Origin: VRUE01 sp963747765
GTDB taxonomy: Bacteria > Actinomycetota > Thermoleophilia > Solirubrobacterales > 70-9
Direction: 5' to 3'
NCBI GenBank assembly: GCA_963747765.1
Contig: CAVVGH010000006.1
Coordinates: forward strand, 124,001 to 188,000
Length of the DNA stretch: 64,000 bases
A program made the position numbers and the translations under genes. This document shows positions 41,385 to 50,574 of this stretch, in pieces (positions within the stretch are counted from its first letter, which is position 1; every line of letters starts with the position of its first letter). Under the pieces are notes generated by a model. The model made no database searches. It was not told the DNA's origin and saw nothing but the letters and a program-made list of their open reading frames with translations.

Positions 41385-41451
41385 GGGCTGGAGGGGCGGA
41401 TCAGCCCTGAGCGGTGTGGAAGCCGGCGGCCCTGGGTCGGGCGTGTATGAG

Positions 41452-41844
41452 CTAGAGCTCTACTTCTGCCTCGGCGTTGCGAATCGTCTGGTTCTCGCCC
41501 TGGGCGGCGACCGTGTCGATAACGGCCTTGCCGTCCTCGACCGACTTGACCGTGCCGGTCACGACAATCTCCGTCTCCGGAGCGCCCATGCCCCGAAACT
41601 GGACCGAGAGACGCTTCAACGCGCCCGGGTTGCCATCGACAAGCTCGGTGTTGGCCCTTGCGACGAGACCCATCATGTAGAGGCCGTGAAGGATCGTGTT
41701 CGGCAATCCGACTGCCTTCGCGAACTCGGGATCGATGTGGATCGGGTTGAAGTCGCCGGAGGCGCCCGCGTAGCGGTGCGGCAGGTACTTGTCAGGCGTC
41801 ACCCGCAGCTCGGGGATCTGATCGCCGACGTTCAGCTCAGTCAT
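41452..41844 (-). CDS. MaoC-type (3R)-hydroxyacyl dehydratase, HadB-like subunit
   Basis: A 130-residue hot-dog fold protein with the hydratase motif YAGASGDFNPIHIDPEFAKAVGLPNTILHG, in which the D-x5-H pair is catalytic. In mycobacteria HadB pairs with HadA or HadC to dehydrate 3-hydroxyacyl-ACP in fatty acid elongation. Here the partner gene lies immediately upstream with one base between stop and start. The ATG at 41844 begins the homology. The exact substrate chain length is unknown. Confidence 0.88.
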   Translation of the reverse strand: MTELNVGDQIPELRVTPDKYLPHRYAGASGDFNPIHIDPEFAKAVGLPNTILHGLYMMGLVARANTELVDGNPGALKRLSVQFRGMGAPETEIVVTGTVKSVEDGKAVIDTVAAQGENQTIRNAEAEVEL

Positions 41845-41845
41845 C

Positions 41846-42286
41846 TCATACCCCCCTGACGATGTTGGTCCAGGTGCCGCGCACGACCTGATCGCCGTTC
41901 TGGTTGACCGAGTTGGACTCGAAGACGTAGAAGCCCTTGCCGTCCTTCTCGTAGATCTCCAGGCACTTCGCGGTGGTGGTGATCTCGTCGCCCACGCAGG
42001 CCGGCTCATCCCACTCGAACGCCTGGCCGCCGTGCACCATCGCAGCGAAGTTCATCCCAACCTCGGGATCGAACATCGCCGGCGCCAGGGCCGGCGCGCT
42101 GTAGACCACGCAGAACATCGGCGGCGCCACAACGTCGCGATAGCCGGCCGCCTCGGCGGCCCCGCGGTCGAAGTGGACCGGGTTCTCAAGCCCGATCACC
42201 GTCGCGTACTCCCTGATCTTCTCCTTGCCCACCTCGTAGGTCGTGGCGGGCCATTCCTTGCCAACTGCCTCAGTTTTGATCGCCAT
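41846..42286 (-). CDS. MaoC N-terminal-type dehydratase, HadA/HadC-like subunit
   Basis: A 146-residue hot-dog protein of the FAS1-type N-terminal MaoC family: WPATTYEVGKEKIREYATVIG, then NPVHFDRGAAEAAGYRDVVAPPMFCVVYSA-like sequence, then HGGQAFEWDEPACVGDEITT. It lacks the D-x5-H catalytic pair of HadB, so it probably serves as the substrate-binding partner, as HadA does. It is translated together with the HadB-like gene. Confidence 0.88.
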   Translation of the reverse strand: MAIKTEAVGKEWPATTYEVGKEKIREYATVIGLENPVHFDRGAAEAAGYRDVVAPPMFCVVYSAPALAPAMFDPEVGMNFAAMVHGGQAFEWDEPACVGDEITTTAKCLEIYEKDGKGFYVFESNSVNQNGDQVVRGTWTNIVRGV

Positions 42287-42328
42287 GGCGGCGCAGTCTA
42301 TTCGCCGGCCGGCAGCGATGGCTGATGC

Positions 42329-44122
42329 CTAATCGTCGATCTCGAGCACCGCCAGGAACGCCTCCTGGGGAACCTCGACGCGCCCCACCTGCTTCATCCG
42401 CTTCTTGCCGGCTTTCTGCTTCTTCAGCAGCTTCTGCTTGCGAGTGACGTCGCCTCCGTAGAGCTTTGCCGTGACATCCTTGCGCAGCGCCTTGACGGTC
42501 TCGCGTGCCAGCACCCGGGAGCCGATCGCCGCCTGGACCGGGACGTCGAACAGCTGGCGGGGGATCGTCTTGCGCAGCCTCTCCACCAGCCGCTTGCCCT
42601 GCTCGTAGGCGAAGTCGCGGTGGACGATCACCGAGAGCGCATCGACCCGATCGCCGGCGAGCAGGATGTCGAGCTTGACGAGGTCGGAAGCGCCCTTGCC
42701 GGTCGGCTCGTAGTCGAGCGACGCGTAGCCACGGGTCGAGGACTTCAGCAGGTCGAAGAAATCGAGGACTATCTCGGCCAGCGGCAGGTCGTAGCGGATC
42801 TGCACCCGCTGCGGGCTCAGGTAGTGCATGTCGATGTGGGTGCCACGATGGCCCTGGCAGAGGTCCATCACCGCACCGACGTAATCCGACGGCGCGATGA
42901 TCGTCGCCCGTATGTAGGGCTCTTCGATTGCCTCGATCGAGGCGGGGTCGGGCATCTCGCTGGGACTATGGACCTCCACGGCCCCACCCCCGATCAGCCT
43001 CACCTCGTAGCGCACGTTGGGCGTCGTCGCGAGCAACTCGAGCCCGTACTCTCGCTCCAGTCGCTCCCGCACGATCTCCATGTGCAGGAGGCCAAGGAAG
43101 CCGCAGCGAAAGCCGAAGCCGAGCGCCTCGGAGGTCTCCGGCTCATAGGAGAGGGCGGCGTCGTTCAAGGCCAGCTTGTCAAGCGCGTCGTGGAGGTCTT
43201 CGTAGCGATCGGTGTCGATCGGGAAGAGGCCGCAGAAGACCATCGGCCGGACCTCGCGGTAACCCTCCAGCGGATCGGCCGCCGGCCGCGCGAGAGTCGT
43301 GAGCGTGTCGCCGACCCGCAGCTTGGCCACGTCCTTGATGCCGGTGATCACGTAGCCGACGTCGCCGGCCTGCATCCCGTCGACCGCGGTCATCGCCGGG
43401 CGGAAGAAGCCGATGTCGTCGATCTCGGCCTCCGTGCCAGCCTGCATCGCGAGGATGCGTTCGCGCTTCCGAAACGCGCCATCTACCATCCGCACGTACG
43501 CCACCACGCCCCTGTACTGGTCGAACTCGGAATCGAAGATCAGTGCGCGCGGTGGGGCGTCCGGGTCTCCGCCGGGCGGCGGAATCCGTTCGACGATCGC
43601 CTCCAGCACGTCGCCCACCCCCTCCCCGGTCTTCGCCGAGATCCGCAGCACGTCGCCTGGATCGCCGCCAAGCAGGTCGGCGATCTCGCCCGCGACCCGC
43701 TCGGGCTCAGCCCCGGGCAGGTCAACCTTGTTGATCACCGGGATCAACTCCAGGCCGTTCTCGACCGCCAAATAGGTGTTGGCGACGGTCTGCGCCTCGA
43801 CTCCCTGGGCCGCGTCGACGACGAGCAGCGCCCCCTCGCACGCGGCCAGACTGCGCGACACCTCGTAGGAGAAGTCGACGTGGCCGGGGGTGTCAATCAG
43901 GTGCAGGTGGTAGGCCTTGCCGTCGACGGCCCGGTACTCGACCCGGACGGCCTGCGCCTTGATTGTGATCCCGCGCTCGCGCTCGAGGTCCATCGAGTCG
44001 AGCACCTGGGCGCGCATCTTCTTGGGATCCACCGACCCGGTCAGCTCCAGCATGCGGTCGGCAAGCGTCGACTTGCCGTGGTCGATGTGGGCGATGATCG
44101 AGAAGTTGCGGATGCTCTCCAT
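42329..44122 (-). CDS. lepA: Elongation factor 4 (LepA)
   Basis: A ribosome-bound GTPase (EF-4) that acts in 30S biogenesis and translation under stress. G1 is FSIIAHIDHGKSTLADRML, G3 is IDTPGHVDFSYEV, G4 is PVINKVDLPGAEP. The LepA-specific C-terminus is present (AIGSRVLARETVKALRKDV, then YGGDVTRKQKLLKKQKAGKKRMKQVG). The start ATG at 44122 (MESIRNF) gives 597 residues, as usual; the long upstream frame is antisense to the next gene. Confidence 0.97.
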   Translation of the reverse strand: MESIRNFSIIAHIDHGKSTLADRMLELTGSVDPKKMRAQVLDSMDLERERGITIKAQAVRVEYRAVDGKAYHLHLIDTPGHVDFSYEVSRSLAACEGALLVVDAAQGVEAQTVANTYLAVENGLELIPVINKVDLPGAEPERVAGEIADLLGGDPGDVLRISAKTGEGVGDVLEAIVERIPPPGGDPDAPPRALIFDSEFDQYRGVVAYVRMVDGAFRKRERILAMQAGTEAEIDDIGFFRPAMTAVDGMQAGDVGYVITGIKDVAKLRVGDTLTTLARPAADPLEGYREVRPMVFCGLFPIDTDRYEDLHDALDKLALNDAALSYEPETSEALGFGFRCGFLGLLHMEIVRERLEREYGLELLATTPNVRYEVRLIGGGAVEVHSPSEMPDPASIEAIEEPYIRATIIAPSDYVGAVMDLCQGHRGTHIDMHYLSPQRVQIRYDLPLAEIVLDFFDLLKSSTRGYASLDYEPTGKGASDLVKLDILLAGDRVDALSVIVHRDFAYEQGKRLVERLRKTIPRQLFDVPVQAAIGSRVLARETVKALRKDVTAKLYGGDVTRKQKLLKKQKAGKKRMKQVGRVEVPQEAFLAVLEIDD

Positions 44123-44156
44123 CGGGGTGCGGAGTATGGCGGGCGGGGAATCCCGC

Positions 44157-46229
44157 CTACGGACAGGCAGATGGAGCAAGCGACCCGGTGAGCCTGAAGA
44201 TGACCGTGGGGGGCTTGCGCAGGACAACCTTCGCACCGGGGCCTGCGGTCCAGACGGCCGACGCCGGGTACGGAGGCTCGCCCGATTCGACGCGGTCGCG
44301 CGACGCGACGACGTAGTCGTAGTGGCCCGCGTTGAGCAGGCGGCGCCATTCGCGACAGCCGGCTGGCGCTGTGAAGCCACCGTGCGGCTGTTCGACGCCG
44401 AGGAAGCGGACGTCGTTCGACAGGTCCGTGCCGAACAGCGGGTACTGACGCGTGGTGGTCGTGGCGATCCTGGCATGCGAGACCAAACTGGCCCACCGGA
44501 AGGCGGCATTCAAGCCCGGGGCGGCGAATTCTGGGTTCGCGTAGCGATTGGCTAGGTAATGGCGCTGGACCGGGTAGCCAATGGCAACGAGACCGGCACT
44601 CGCGACCACGGCCGTGAGTGTCAGGGCTGAGGAGCGGGCGCGGGACGTCTCCCGCCCGGACATGCGCTGCGCCAATGAGCGCGGCAGCTCGATTCTCCAC
44701 CCGTTCGGGACACGCCCCGCGCCCGCCCGTCGAAGGCGGTCGGGCAGCGCTATCGGGACAAGGCCGAGGCCGAGCACCAGAGCGGGGACGAGATAGCGCA
44801 GGCCCGACTCGAAGCCCCGCGGCATCCCGTCCGGGCCGGAGGCCGAGGTTGGAGCGACTATCCAGGCAAGCGCGACCGCAAGTCCGGCCACTGCGGCGAC
44901 GCGCAGCGCTGGGGCCGCACGACGCCCGAGGCAGAGAATGAGGGCACCGAGCGCCAGCGCCAGGAGAAGCGGCCAGAGAACCGTCATCCCGTCGCGCAGC
45001 CCCGGCAGCAGCCAGTCCGACCACACCGAGCCATCGGCAAGGTAGGCGAGCACGCTGTGGCCTTCCCGACCCCCCAGAGGTTGGACCGGAGCCGGCAGCG
45101 AGATTGGGCCGATGCCGTCGAACCATGGCAGCGGGTTGCCGGTGTGAACCAGGTTGCGCAGGTACCAGTAGCCACCTCCCACCAGGGCCGCCAGGCAGGT
45201 TGCGGCAAGCGCGCTCCGGCGCCCCCCCGGTGGCGCGACCAGAGCCAGTCCAAAGACGAGGACGGCAGCGGGCAGGAGGAAGTTGAGCTTGGTTCCCGCG
45301 GCGAGGCCTGCCGCAAGTCCGGCCACGGCCAGCGCATTCACGCTTTCGGCCGGTATGCGGGTGGAGCCGCAAACGGGATCGTCACCGCGCCGTTCGCCGC
45401 TCGCTTGCGCGTGAAGGGCGATCGCGATCGCGGCAAGCAGGAAGAAGGTGCCGGCGATGTCGTTGCGGGCCTCACCAGCCTGGTCGGCAAAGGCCGGAAG
45501 GCTCAGCGCGACGGCCCCCAGCACGAGCGTGAACAGCTCGACGCGGTAGCGCCGGCCGATGCACCAGAGCGCCAGCAGGCAGCCGGCGAACCAGCCGAGG
45601 TTGATCAGCGGCGAGAGGACATCGCGGCCGAAGGCAAGCATTCCAACCGCGTGGAAGATTTCGGCATTGGCCGGGTAGAACCAGGCCAGGAACTGCGGTG
45701 CGATGAAGTGCAGGTCCCACGTGTCGCCGCCCTGGAAGAACCCGGCGGCGAACGTCCCGTGGTACCAGGTCGTATCGAACCCGGTCATGCCGGTCCTCAG
45801 GCTGTCCGCAGCACCGCCGGCGAAGGCGATCAGGGCCAGCAGCCCGATCGCCAACCCGACGAGGACGGCGATCGGATTGCCTTTTTCTGGGCCGGCGGGT
45901 CCTGTCGCGGCGGCAGGAGGGGCTAGCGGACTCACCCGTCCGTGGGCGCCCTCCCCCCGCGCCACCCGCCGGTGAAGCGCCCAGGCTGCAACTCCCGTCA
46001 AGCCGACGGCGGTGAGGTAGGGCAGGGGCTTGAAGATCCCTACCGTGCCCAGCAGCTCAGCCGTCCAGATGAGCATGGCGACCGCGACGACCGCGGTTGC
46101 GAGATGGGCGGGCGCGCCCGCAAACCGGGGCAGCAGCCGGGCGCGGACAGCCGATGCTCCCAGCGTGACGAAGCCGGCGAGCAGGCCGACCTCCGCCATA
46201 CCCAGCAGGTAGCGCGGCAGGCTGAGCAT
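44157..46229 (-). CDS. GT-C-like polytopic membrane protein (putative glycosyltransferase)
   Basis: A 690-residue protein with about 12-13 membrane helices and a small soluble C-terminal domain (FGTDLSNDVRFLGVEQPHGG, then RRLLNAGHYDYVVASRD). After helix 4 it has GMTGFDTTWYHGTFAAGF, an aspartate in the first outer loop as in GT39/GT-C glycosyltransferases, and EARNDIAGTFFLLAAIAI resembles the family's second conserved region. It probably moves a sugar from a lipid carrier, but the substrate is unknown. Its ATG directly follows the murJ TAA, so it is coupled to the lipid II flippase gene. Confidence 0.7.
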   Translation of the reverse strand: MLSLPRYLLGMAEVGLLAGFVTLGASAVRARLLPRFAGAPAHLATAVVAVAMLIWTAELLGTVGIFKPLPYLTAVGLTGVAAWALHRRVARGEGAHGRVSPLAPPAAATGPAGPEKGNPIAVLVGLAIGLLALIAFAGGAADSLRTGMTGFDTTWYHGTFAAGFFQGGDTWDLHFIAPQFLAWFYPANAEIFHAVGMLAFGRDVLSPLINLGWFAGCLLALWCIGRRYRVELFTLVLGAVALSLPAFADQAGEARNDIAGTFFLLAAIAIALHAQASGERRGDDPVCGSTRIPAESVNALAVAGLAAGLAAGTKLNFLLPAAVLVFGLALVAPPGGRRSALAATCLAALVGGGYWYLRNLVHTGNPLPWFDGIGPISLPAPVQPLGGREGHSVLAYLADGSVWSDWLLPGLRDGMTVLWPLLLALALGALILCLGRRAAPALRVAAVAGLAVALAWIVAPTSASGPDGMPRGFESGLRYLVPALVLGLGLVPIALPDRLRRAGAGRVPNGWRIELPRSLAQRMSGRETSRARSSALTLTAVVASAGLVAIGYPVQRHYLANRYANPEFAAPGLNAAFRWASLVSHARIATTTTRQYPLFGTDLSNDVRFLGVEQPHGGFTAPAGCREWRRLLNAGHYDYVVASRDRVESGEPPYPASAVWTAGPGAKVVLRKPPTVIFRLTGSLAPSACP

Positions 46230-47897
46230 TTAGGCGCGCCGCCGGACCAGGCGCATGACCTGCTCCAGCTCGGCGATGCGCAGGAGCTTGGCGGCGCCAA
46301 CGTAGACGAGCCCTCCCAATGCGAGCGCGGTGCCCAACGCGACGATCTGACCGAGCAGGCCGCGCCCAAGAGCGCTGTCGAGGAGGTCCCAGGTACTGAA
46401 GCTGATCACGGCAAGGGCTGCGGAGGCAAGCGCGATCCGCAAACCCGTCGCGAACAGCCTGCCCAACTCAAGTCCCCCCAGCTCGTGCCGGAGCACCACA
46501 GCCTGGGCAACGACGGCCGCGGTCGTGCCGATCCCCGTGCCCGCGACGATGCCGCCGGTTCCAAACGGCTTGTAGAGGACGAGGGCACCAAGCGCAGAGA
46601 CGACGAGGTCAAGCCCCGCGAGGCCGGTCGCCATCCAGGGGCGTTGGAGACTGAAGAAGGTGCGCGTCTGCAGCAGGTAGAGGCCATTGGTCGGCAGCGA
46701 GAAGGCGAACCAGAAGAGCGCCGTGGCGACCAGCATCGTCTGCTCGGGCGTGAACTCGCCGCGCTGGTAGACAAGGCGGATCATCGGCGTCGCAAGGACG
46801 AGTACGGCGGCCGCGGCCGGCAGCAGGACGAAGAGGATCTGCCGCATCCCGTTTGCCATCGTCGCCCGCAGGTTGTCGTGCTCCCCGCGAGCGGCGAAGC
46901 GGGCGAGGGTTGGGAACAGCACGGTCGCGATGGCAACCGAGAAAATGCCCTGCGGGAGCTGGTAGATGCGGAATGCCTTGTCGATCGCAGCCGGCGACTG
47001 TTCGCTTACGAGACTGCCGAAGAGGCTGTTGATCAGCAGGTTGAAGTTGATCAGGCCGAGGCTGATCGTCACCGGCAACATCAGCAGGAGTACGCGGCGC
47101 ACGTCCCGGTTGCGCCAGTCGAAGCTCCATTCGAACTTGAACGGCGTATTGCGCAGATCGAAGGTCGGGATCATCAACTGCACCAGCGTGCCGGCGAGGA
47201 TGCCAATCGCATACGCGTAGATCCGGTTCTGTCCGTGGAAGAGCGGAATCAGGAAGACCAGACCGGCGATGATCGTCAGGTTCCAGAACAGGGGCGAGAT
47301 CGCGAAGGCGCCGAAGCGGTCGTAGCTGTTCAGGATGCCGACGACGACGCCGCTCAGGCCGAGCAGGACCAGGATCGGGAAGAGAACCTGCGAGAGGCTG
47401 ACCGTCAGGTCGAGAATCTCACCCTCGAAACCCGGAGCGAAAATCGGCATGATCACCGGCGCAAGCAGGACGAAGAATGCGGTGATCGCACCCAGCACCA
47501 TGGTCACCAGCAGCAGCAGGGTGGAGGCGAGGCGGAAGGCCTCGCGATGGTCCCCCTTCTCCAGTTGCTCGGTGAAGACTGGAACAAAGGCCGGCTGGAG
47601 GGCGGCATCCGCGAACAGCGCCCGCATCAGGTTGGGAACCTGGAAGGCGATCGTGAACGCCGACATGGGCCCGCTCACCCCGTAGTAGCTGGCGGCGACG
47701 ATCTCGCGACCGAGGCCGGCAATCCGCGACGCGGCAGTGGCGATCGAGAAAAACGCCGTCGAACGGGCGATCCGCCCAGCGCGCCGAGCGGGGGGCAGCT
47801 CGCCGGCCGGTTCCTCGCCCGGATCGAACGCCTTCGCCGCCCGGAGGGCAGCGTCAGCAGCGATTCCGCTCTCGTCCTGCGTCCCGGGGGTCTCCAA
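46230..47897 (-). CDS. murJ: Lipid II flippase MurJ
   Basis: MurJ flips lipid II across the membrane for wall synthesis. Fourteen helices are predicted. Hallmarks are FFSIATAASRIAGLGREIVAA, QVPNLMRALFADAALQPAFVPVF, LPQGIFSVAIATVLFPTLARFA and RLVYQRGEFTPEQT. The cytoplasmic N-terminal extension (~40 residues) is common in actinobacteria. It diverges from rpsT with only 36 bases between starts. Confidence 0.95.
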   Translation of the reverse strand: METPGTQDESGIAADAALRAAKAFDPGEEPAGELPPARRAGRIARSTAFFSIATAASRIAGLGREIVAASYYGVSGPMSAFTIAFQVPNLMRALFADAALQPAFVPVFTEQLEKGDHREAFRLASTLLLLVTMVLGAITAFFVLLAPVIMPIFAPGFEGEILDLTVSLSQVLFPILVLLGLSGVVVGILNSYDRFGAFAISPLFWNLTIIAGLVFLIPLFHGQNRIYAYAIGILAGTLVQLMIPTFDLRNTPFKFEWSFDWRNRDVRRVLLLMLPVTISLGLINFNLLINSLFGSLVSEQSPAAIDKAFRIYQLPQGIFSVAIATVLFPTLARFAARGEHDNLRATMANGMRQILFVLLPAAAAVLVLATPMIRLVYQRGEFTPEQTMLVATALFWFAFSLPTNGLYLLQTRTFFSLQRPWMATGLAGLDLVVSALGALVLYKPFGTGGIVAGTGIGTTAAVVAQAVVLRHELGGLELGRLFATGLRIALASAALAVISFSTWDLLDSALGRGLLGQIVALGTALALGGLVYVGAAKLLRIAELEQVMRLVRRRA

Positions 47898-47913
47898 GCT
47901 CTATCTCACTCGG

Positions 47914-47919
47914 TATAGT
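47914..47919 (+). promoter_or_regulatory. -10 box for rpsT
   Basis: TATAGT (5 of 6 to TATAAT) lies 14 bases before the rpsT ATG in the 36-base gap to murJ. There is no Shine-Dalgarno before the ATG, so the transcript would be almost leaderless. No convincing -35 is visible. Confidence 0.4.
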
Positions 47920-47933
47920 CGGCCGCCCGAAAC

Positions 47934-48200
47934 ATGGCCAACATAGCCTCACAGAAGAAGCGGATCCTACGCAGTCAGCGCGAGCGCACCGAGAACCGGC
48001 TCCTGACGAGCACGGTGAAGACGCATTTCCGGCGCCTCGAAAGCGCGGTGGAGGCGGGCGATTCCGCCACCATCCAGACGGAGCATCGCTCGCTCGTCTC
48101 GCGAATCGACAGGGCCGTGCAGAAGGGGGCGCTGCACAAGAACACCGGCGCCCGCAAGAAGGCGCGTGCCGCTCGCATCGCCTCCGGCTCTGCCGCCTGA
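47934..48200 (+). CDS. rpsT: 30S ribosomal protein S20
   Basis: An 88-residue basic helical protein that binds 16S rRNA early in 30S assembly. MANIASQKKRILRSQRERTEN and KTHFRRLESAVEAGD, then KGALHKNTGARKKARAA are clear S20 signatures. It is convergent with holA, as in many actinobacteria. It starts at ATG without a Shine-Dalgarno sequence. Confidence 0.97.
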   Translation: MANIASQKKRILRSQRERTENRLLTSTVKTHFRRLESAVEAGDSATIQTEHRSLVSRIDRAVQKGALHKNTGARKKARAARIASGSAA

Positions 48201-48257
48201 AGGATCAGACGCCGAAGACGCGTCGTGCTCTATCCGCCGGGTGGAACTCCCGGTCCT

Positions 48258-49256
48258 TCATCGTGCGCCTGTCTCGATCGCTTCCGCGCCGCTGGCCCGG
48301 CGAAGCGCCAGGGTCAGGGCGAGCGCGTCGCCGTAGTCCGTCTGCCCGCGGCACCACAGCTCGAGGTCGGCCAGTGCCCCGGTCGCCTCATGCAGGTCGC
48401 CGAGCGCGACGCCCCGCAGGCGGGCGATCAACTGTCGCGCCGCATAGGGGTGCATCCCCAGGCTCGATTCGACCTGCTTGGGGGTGACGCCGTCCTCGAG
48501 CCTGGCAAGCGCCAGACAGGCCTTGCGCAGCCGAGAGGCCAAGCCGTAGACGATGCCGGTGACGTTCTCGCCCTGCGCAACCAGCCGCTCGGCGATCGAC
48601 AGGGCTCGGGCGGGGTCACGTTCCAGCAGAGCGTCGGAAAGGGCCCACACCACCGCCTCGGAGGTGTCCGCCGTCATCGCCGCAAGGGCGTCGGCGGTCA
48701 CCTCGCCCCCCTGGCCCGCCCACATGGAGAGGCGCTCGAGCTCGTTGCGCAGGCGCACGGGATTGGCCCCCATCCGGTCGACGAGCATCCGTGCCGCCGC
48801 CGGTTCGAGACGAAATCCGAGTTGCCTGGCGTCCGCGACAAGGATCCGCGGCATGTCACGGGCCTTCGGCGCCTCGAATTCGCGGATCTCACCCTTCGCG
48901 GCCTTCACCGCGCGGGCCAGCTTCGCGGGCGCCTTGGCACGGGCAATCAGGACGACCGTCACGTCAGGGGGGATCTCGGCAAGCGCCGCGGACACGGCTT
49001 CCAGCTGCCTGCTGCCCCAGCGCTCCACACCGTCGGCCAGGAGGTAGCGGCGCGTCTCGGTGAGCGAAAGCGCCGGGATCGCCCCCAGCAGCGCCTCGTG
49101 GTCGGGCGCGCCGCGGCCCTCGCTTGGCTCGAATACCTCGAGCGATGCGGTACCACCCTCGCCTTCGGCTCGCTCGCGCAAACGCGCGCGCGTCGCGTCG
49201 ATCTTCGCCCCATCTGTGCCGGCAAACAAATAGAGGGAGCGCATCTCTTCGGCCAT
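48258..49256 (-). CDS. holA: DNA polymerase III delta subunit
   Basis: The clamp-loader subunit that opens the beta clamp. Sequence hallmarks are YLFAGTDGAKIDATRARL at the start, ETRRYLLADGVERW, VTVVLIARAKAP, LRNELERLSMWAG, then TSEAVVWALSDALLERDPARAL and the C-terminal collar (LGMHPYAARQLIARLRG). The ATG at 49256 gives 332 residues. A TAGACT box at 49267-49272 lies about 12 bases upstream and may be its promoter. R2 copy 1 lies between it and the next upstream gene. Confidence 0.93.
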   Translation of the reverse strand: MAEEMRSLYLFAGTDGAKIDATRARLRERAEGEGGTASLEVFEPSEGRGAPDHEALLGAIPALSLTETRRYLLADGVERWGSRQLEAVSAALAEIPPDVTVVLIARAKAPAKLARAVKAAKGEIREFEAPKARDMPRILVADARQLGFRLEPAAARMLVDRMGANPVRLRNELERLSMWAGQGGEVTADALAAMTADTSEAVVWALSDALLERDPARALSIAERLVAQGENVTGIVYGLASRLRKACLALARLEDGVTPKQVESSLGMHPYAARQLIARLRGVALGDLHEATGALADLELWCRGQTDYGDALALTLALRRASGAEAIETGAR

Positions 49257-49292
49257 CTGCCAACCGAGTCTAGAACCTCGTGCAATCGCTAC

Positions 49293-49580
49293 TGGACCTC
49301 CCCGAAACGTTCGACCGGCAACCGGCCATCCGCTCCGCTCCGATAGCGCCCGAGCCCCCTTGCACCGGCAGCGCCTCCACCTCCGAGGACAGAGGAAGGC
49401 GCACACCTGGGACGCCGGGCGACTTATGGGCCACAGGCGGCGATTTATCGCCCGGCGTCGAAGGATTTCAGGGGAGCCCTCGCACCGGGCGACTTATGGG
49501 CCACGGGCGGCGATATATCGCCCGGCTGGCGATCGCAGCATCGGCTCAGGGTTTCGGGTGGAACGTCTCGGGGAGATCCA
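49293..49580. mobile_element. MITE-like element R2, copy 1
   Basis: The element carries terminal inverted repeats of about 20 bp (TGGACCTCCCCGAAACGTTC against TGGATCTCCCCGAGACGTTC, 18 of 20 match). It is flanked by CTAC on both sides (49289-49292 and 49581-49584). Inside are two hairpins with arms CCGGGCGA/TCGCCCGG (49415-49455 and 49485-49525), 70 bp apart. No reading frame for a transposase fits. Copy 2 at 61.4 kb is closely similar along its length apart from ~48 extra bases. The right flank is the TAG stop of the neighbouring collagen-like gene. Confidence 0.8.
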
Positions 49581-50507
49581 CTACCCGTCGGAATGGCCCC
49601 AGCCGTGACCCTGCCCGTTGCCGTTGCCCTGGCCCTCGTCCGAGGAGATCTCCGGTTCGCCGCGCTCCTCGCTCTTGCCTGGGCCGCCGGAGTTGCCTGG
49701 ACTGCCCGGATTGCCGGAGTTGCCTGGACTGCCCGGATTGCCGGAGTTGCCTGGACTGCCCGGATTGCCGGAGTTGCCTGGACTGCCAGAGCCCTCGGAG
49801 CCATGCTTCCCGGAGAGCCCTGGCGGCGTTGCGCTGGCTGCCGCGCGGTTTTCGCTCCAGCCCCTGCCCTTGCCATGTCCCTTCTCAGCGCCGTTCGCAT
49901 TTCCGTTGCCGCCGCTAGCCACGAGATTCGACTCAGGCGTCCCGCGCGAAGCATCGGAGCCCGATCTGGAACTCGGTGTCGACAACCGGGTCGACCGCTC
50001 CGACGGAGACGAGCTCCCGCTCGATTCGCGTTCCGTCGCCGACCGCTGCTCGACGGGTTGCCTGTCGCCCGCCGTCGAAGGTTGCTCGGCGACAGGTTTC
50101 GACACGATCGGAGCGGGTGCCGCTACAACCGTGTGTGTCTCGGAAAGCCGCGAGCCGGATGGGGCGAGCCCGCCGACCCGACGGCGCCCCTTCACCCGAG
50201 CGATCGCTTGCGAATGCCGGCCGCCGCGGCGACTCGCACCGTTGCTGCGCCCGGCGACTACCACGCCCGGCGCCACGACCAAGTTGTGGACACCCTGACG
50301 CTTGGAGGGAGAACTTGGGATCGCGCTGCCGGGGATCACGGGCCACGCCTGATGACTCATGACGGCGACAAGTGCAAGCCCAAACGCCGCAATCAGGCCG
50401 AGCAGGGCAAAGCAGGTGCTGCGCACTCTTTCCAGCACACTGTCGCCGAACAGGCTCGGCCTCCTCAGGCGTCCCGGCCATGACTGTCCACGCAAACGTG
50501 GCACCAC
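49581..50507 (-). CDS. Secreted/membrane-anchored low-complexity protein with collagen-like repeats
   Basis: Residues ~18-52 hold a basic segment and one membrane helix (STCFALLGLIAAFGLALVAVM). The remaining ~255 residues are low-complexity (Ser, Gly, Pro, Asn, Arg) and would lie outside. Near the end, the 9-residue unit GSPGNSGNP repeats about four times, giving Gly-Pro-rich collagen-like sequence, then an end rich in NGNGQGHGWGH. I know no function; a wall-associated linker or adhesive role is possible. It starts with GTG. An R2 element lies exactly at its TAG stop, between it and holA. Confidence 0.65.
   Translation of the reverse strand: MVPRLRGQSWPGRLRRPSLFGDSVLERVRSTCFALLGLIAAFGLALVAVMSHQAWPVIPGSAIPSSPSKRQGVHNLVVAPGVVVAGRSNGASRRGGRHSQAIARVKGRRRVGGLAPSGSRLSETHTVVAAPAPIVSKPVAEQPSTAGDRQPVEQRSATERESSGSSSPSERSTRLSTPSSRSGSDASRGTPESNLVASGGNGNANGAEKGHGKGRGWSENRAAASATPPGLSGKHGSEGSGSPGNSGNPGSPGNSGNPGSPGNSGNPGSPGNSGGPGKSEERGEPEISSDEGQGNGNGQGHGWGHSDG
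49690..49787. repeat. 27-bp tandem coding repeat
   Basis: Units of 27 bp start at 49690, 49717, 49744 and 49771 (GAGTTGCCTGGACTGCCCGG...), nearly identical at the DNA level. They encode the 9-residue collagen-like unit of the surrounding minus-strand gene. Near identity implies recent copy-number change by slippage. Confidence 0.85.
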
Positions 50508-50574
50508 TCAAACATCGGCCAAACAGGGTGCCCGCAACAGGCACGGCAGCCCAAAGTTCCACTTTTCAGTCGTC

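Noticed and set aside
44216..45372. Long frames antisense to or out of phase with the GT-C gene and lepA.
   Set aside because: The extended frame upstream of lepA and the minus-strand frame from 45372 are Arg/Ser/Pro-rich and lack domains; the lepA start at 44122 is fixed by MESIRNFSIIAHIDHGKST.
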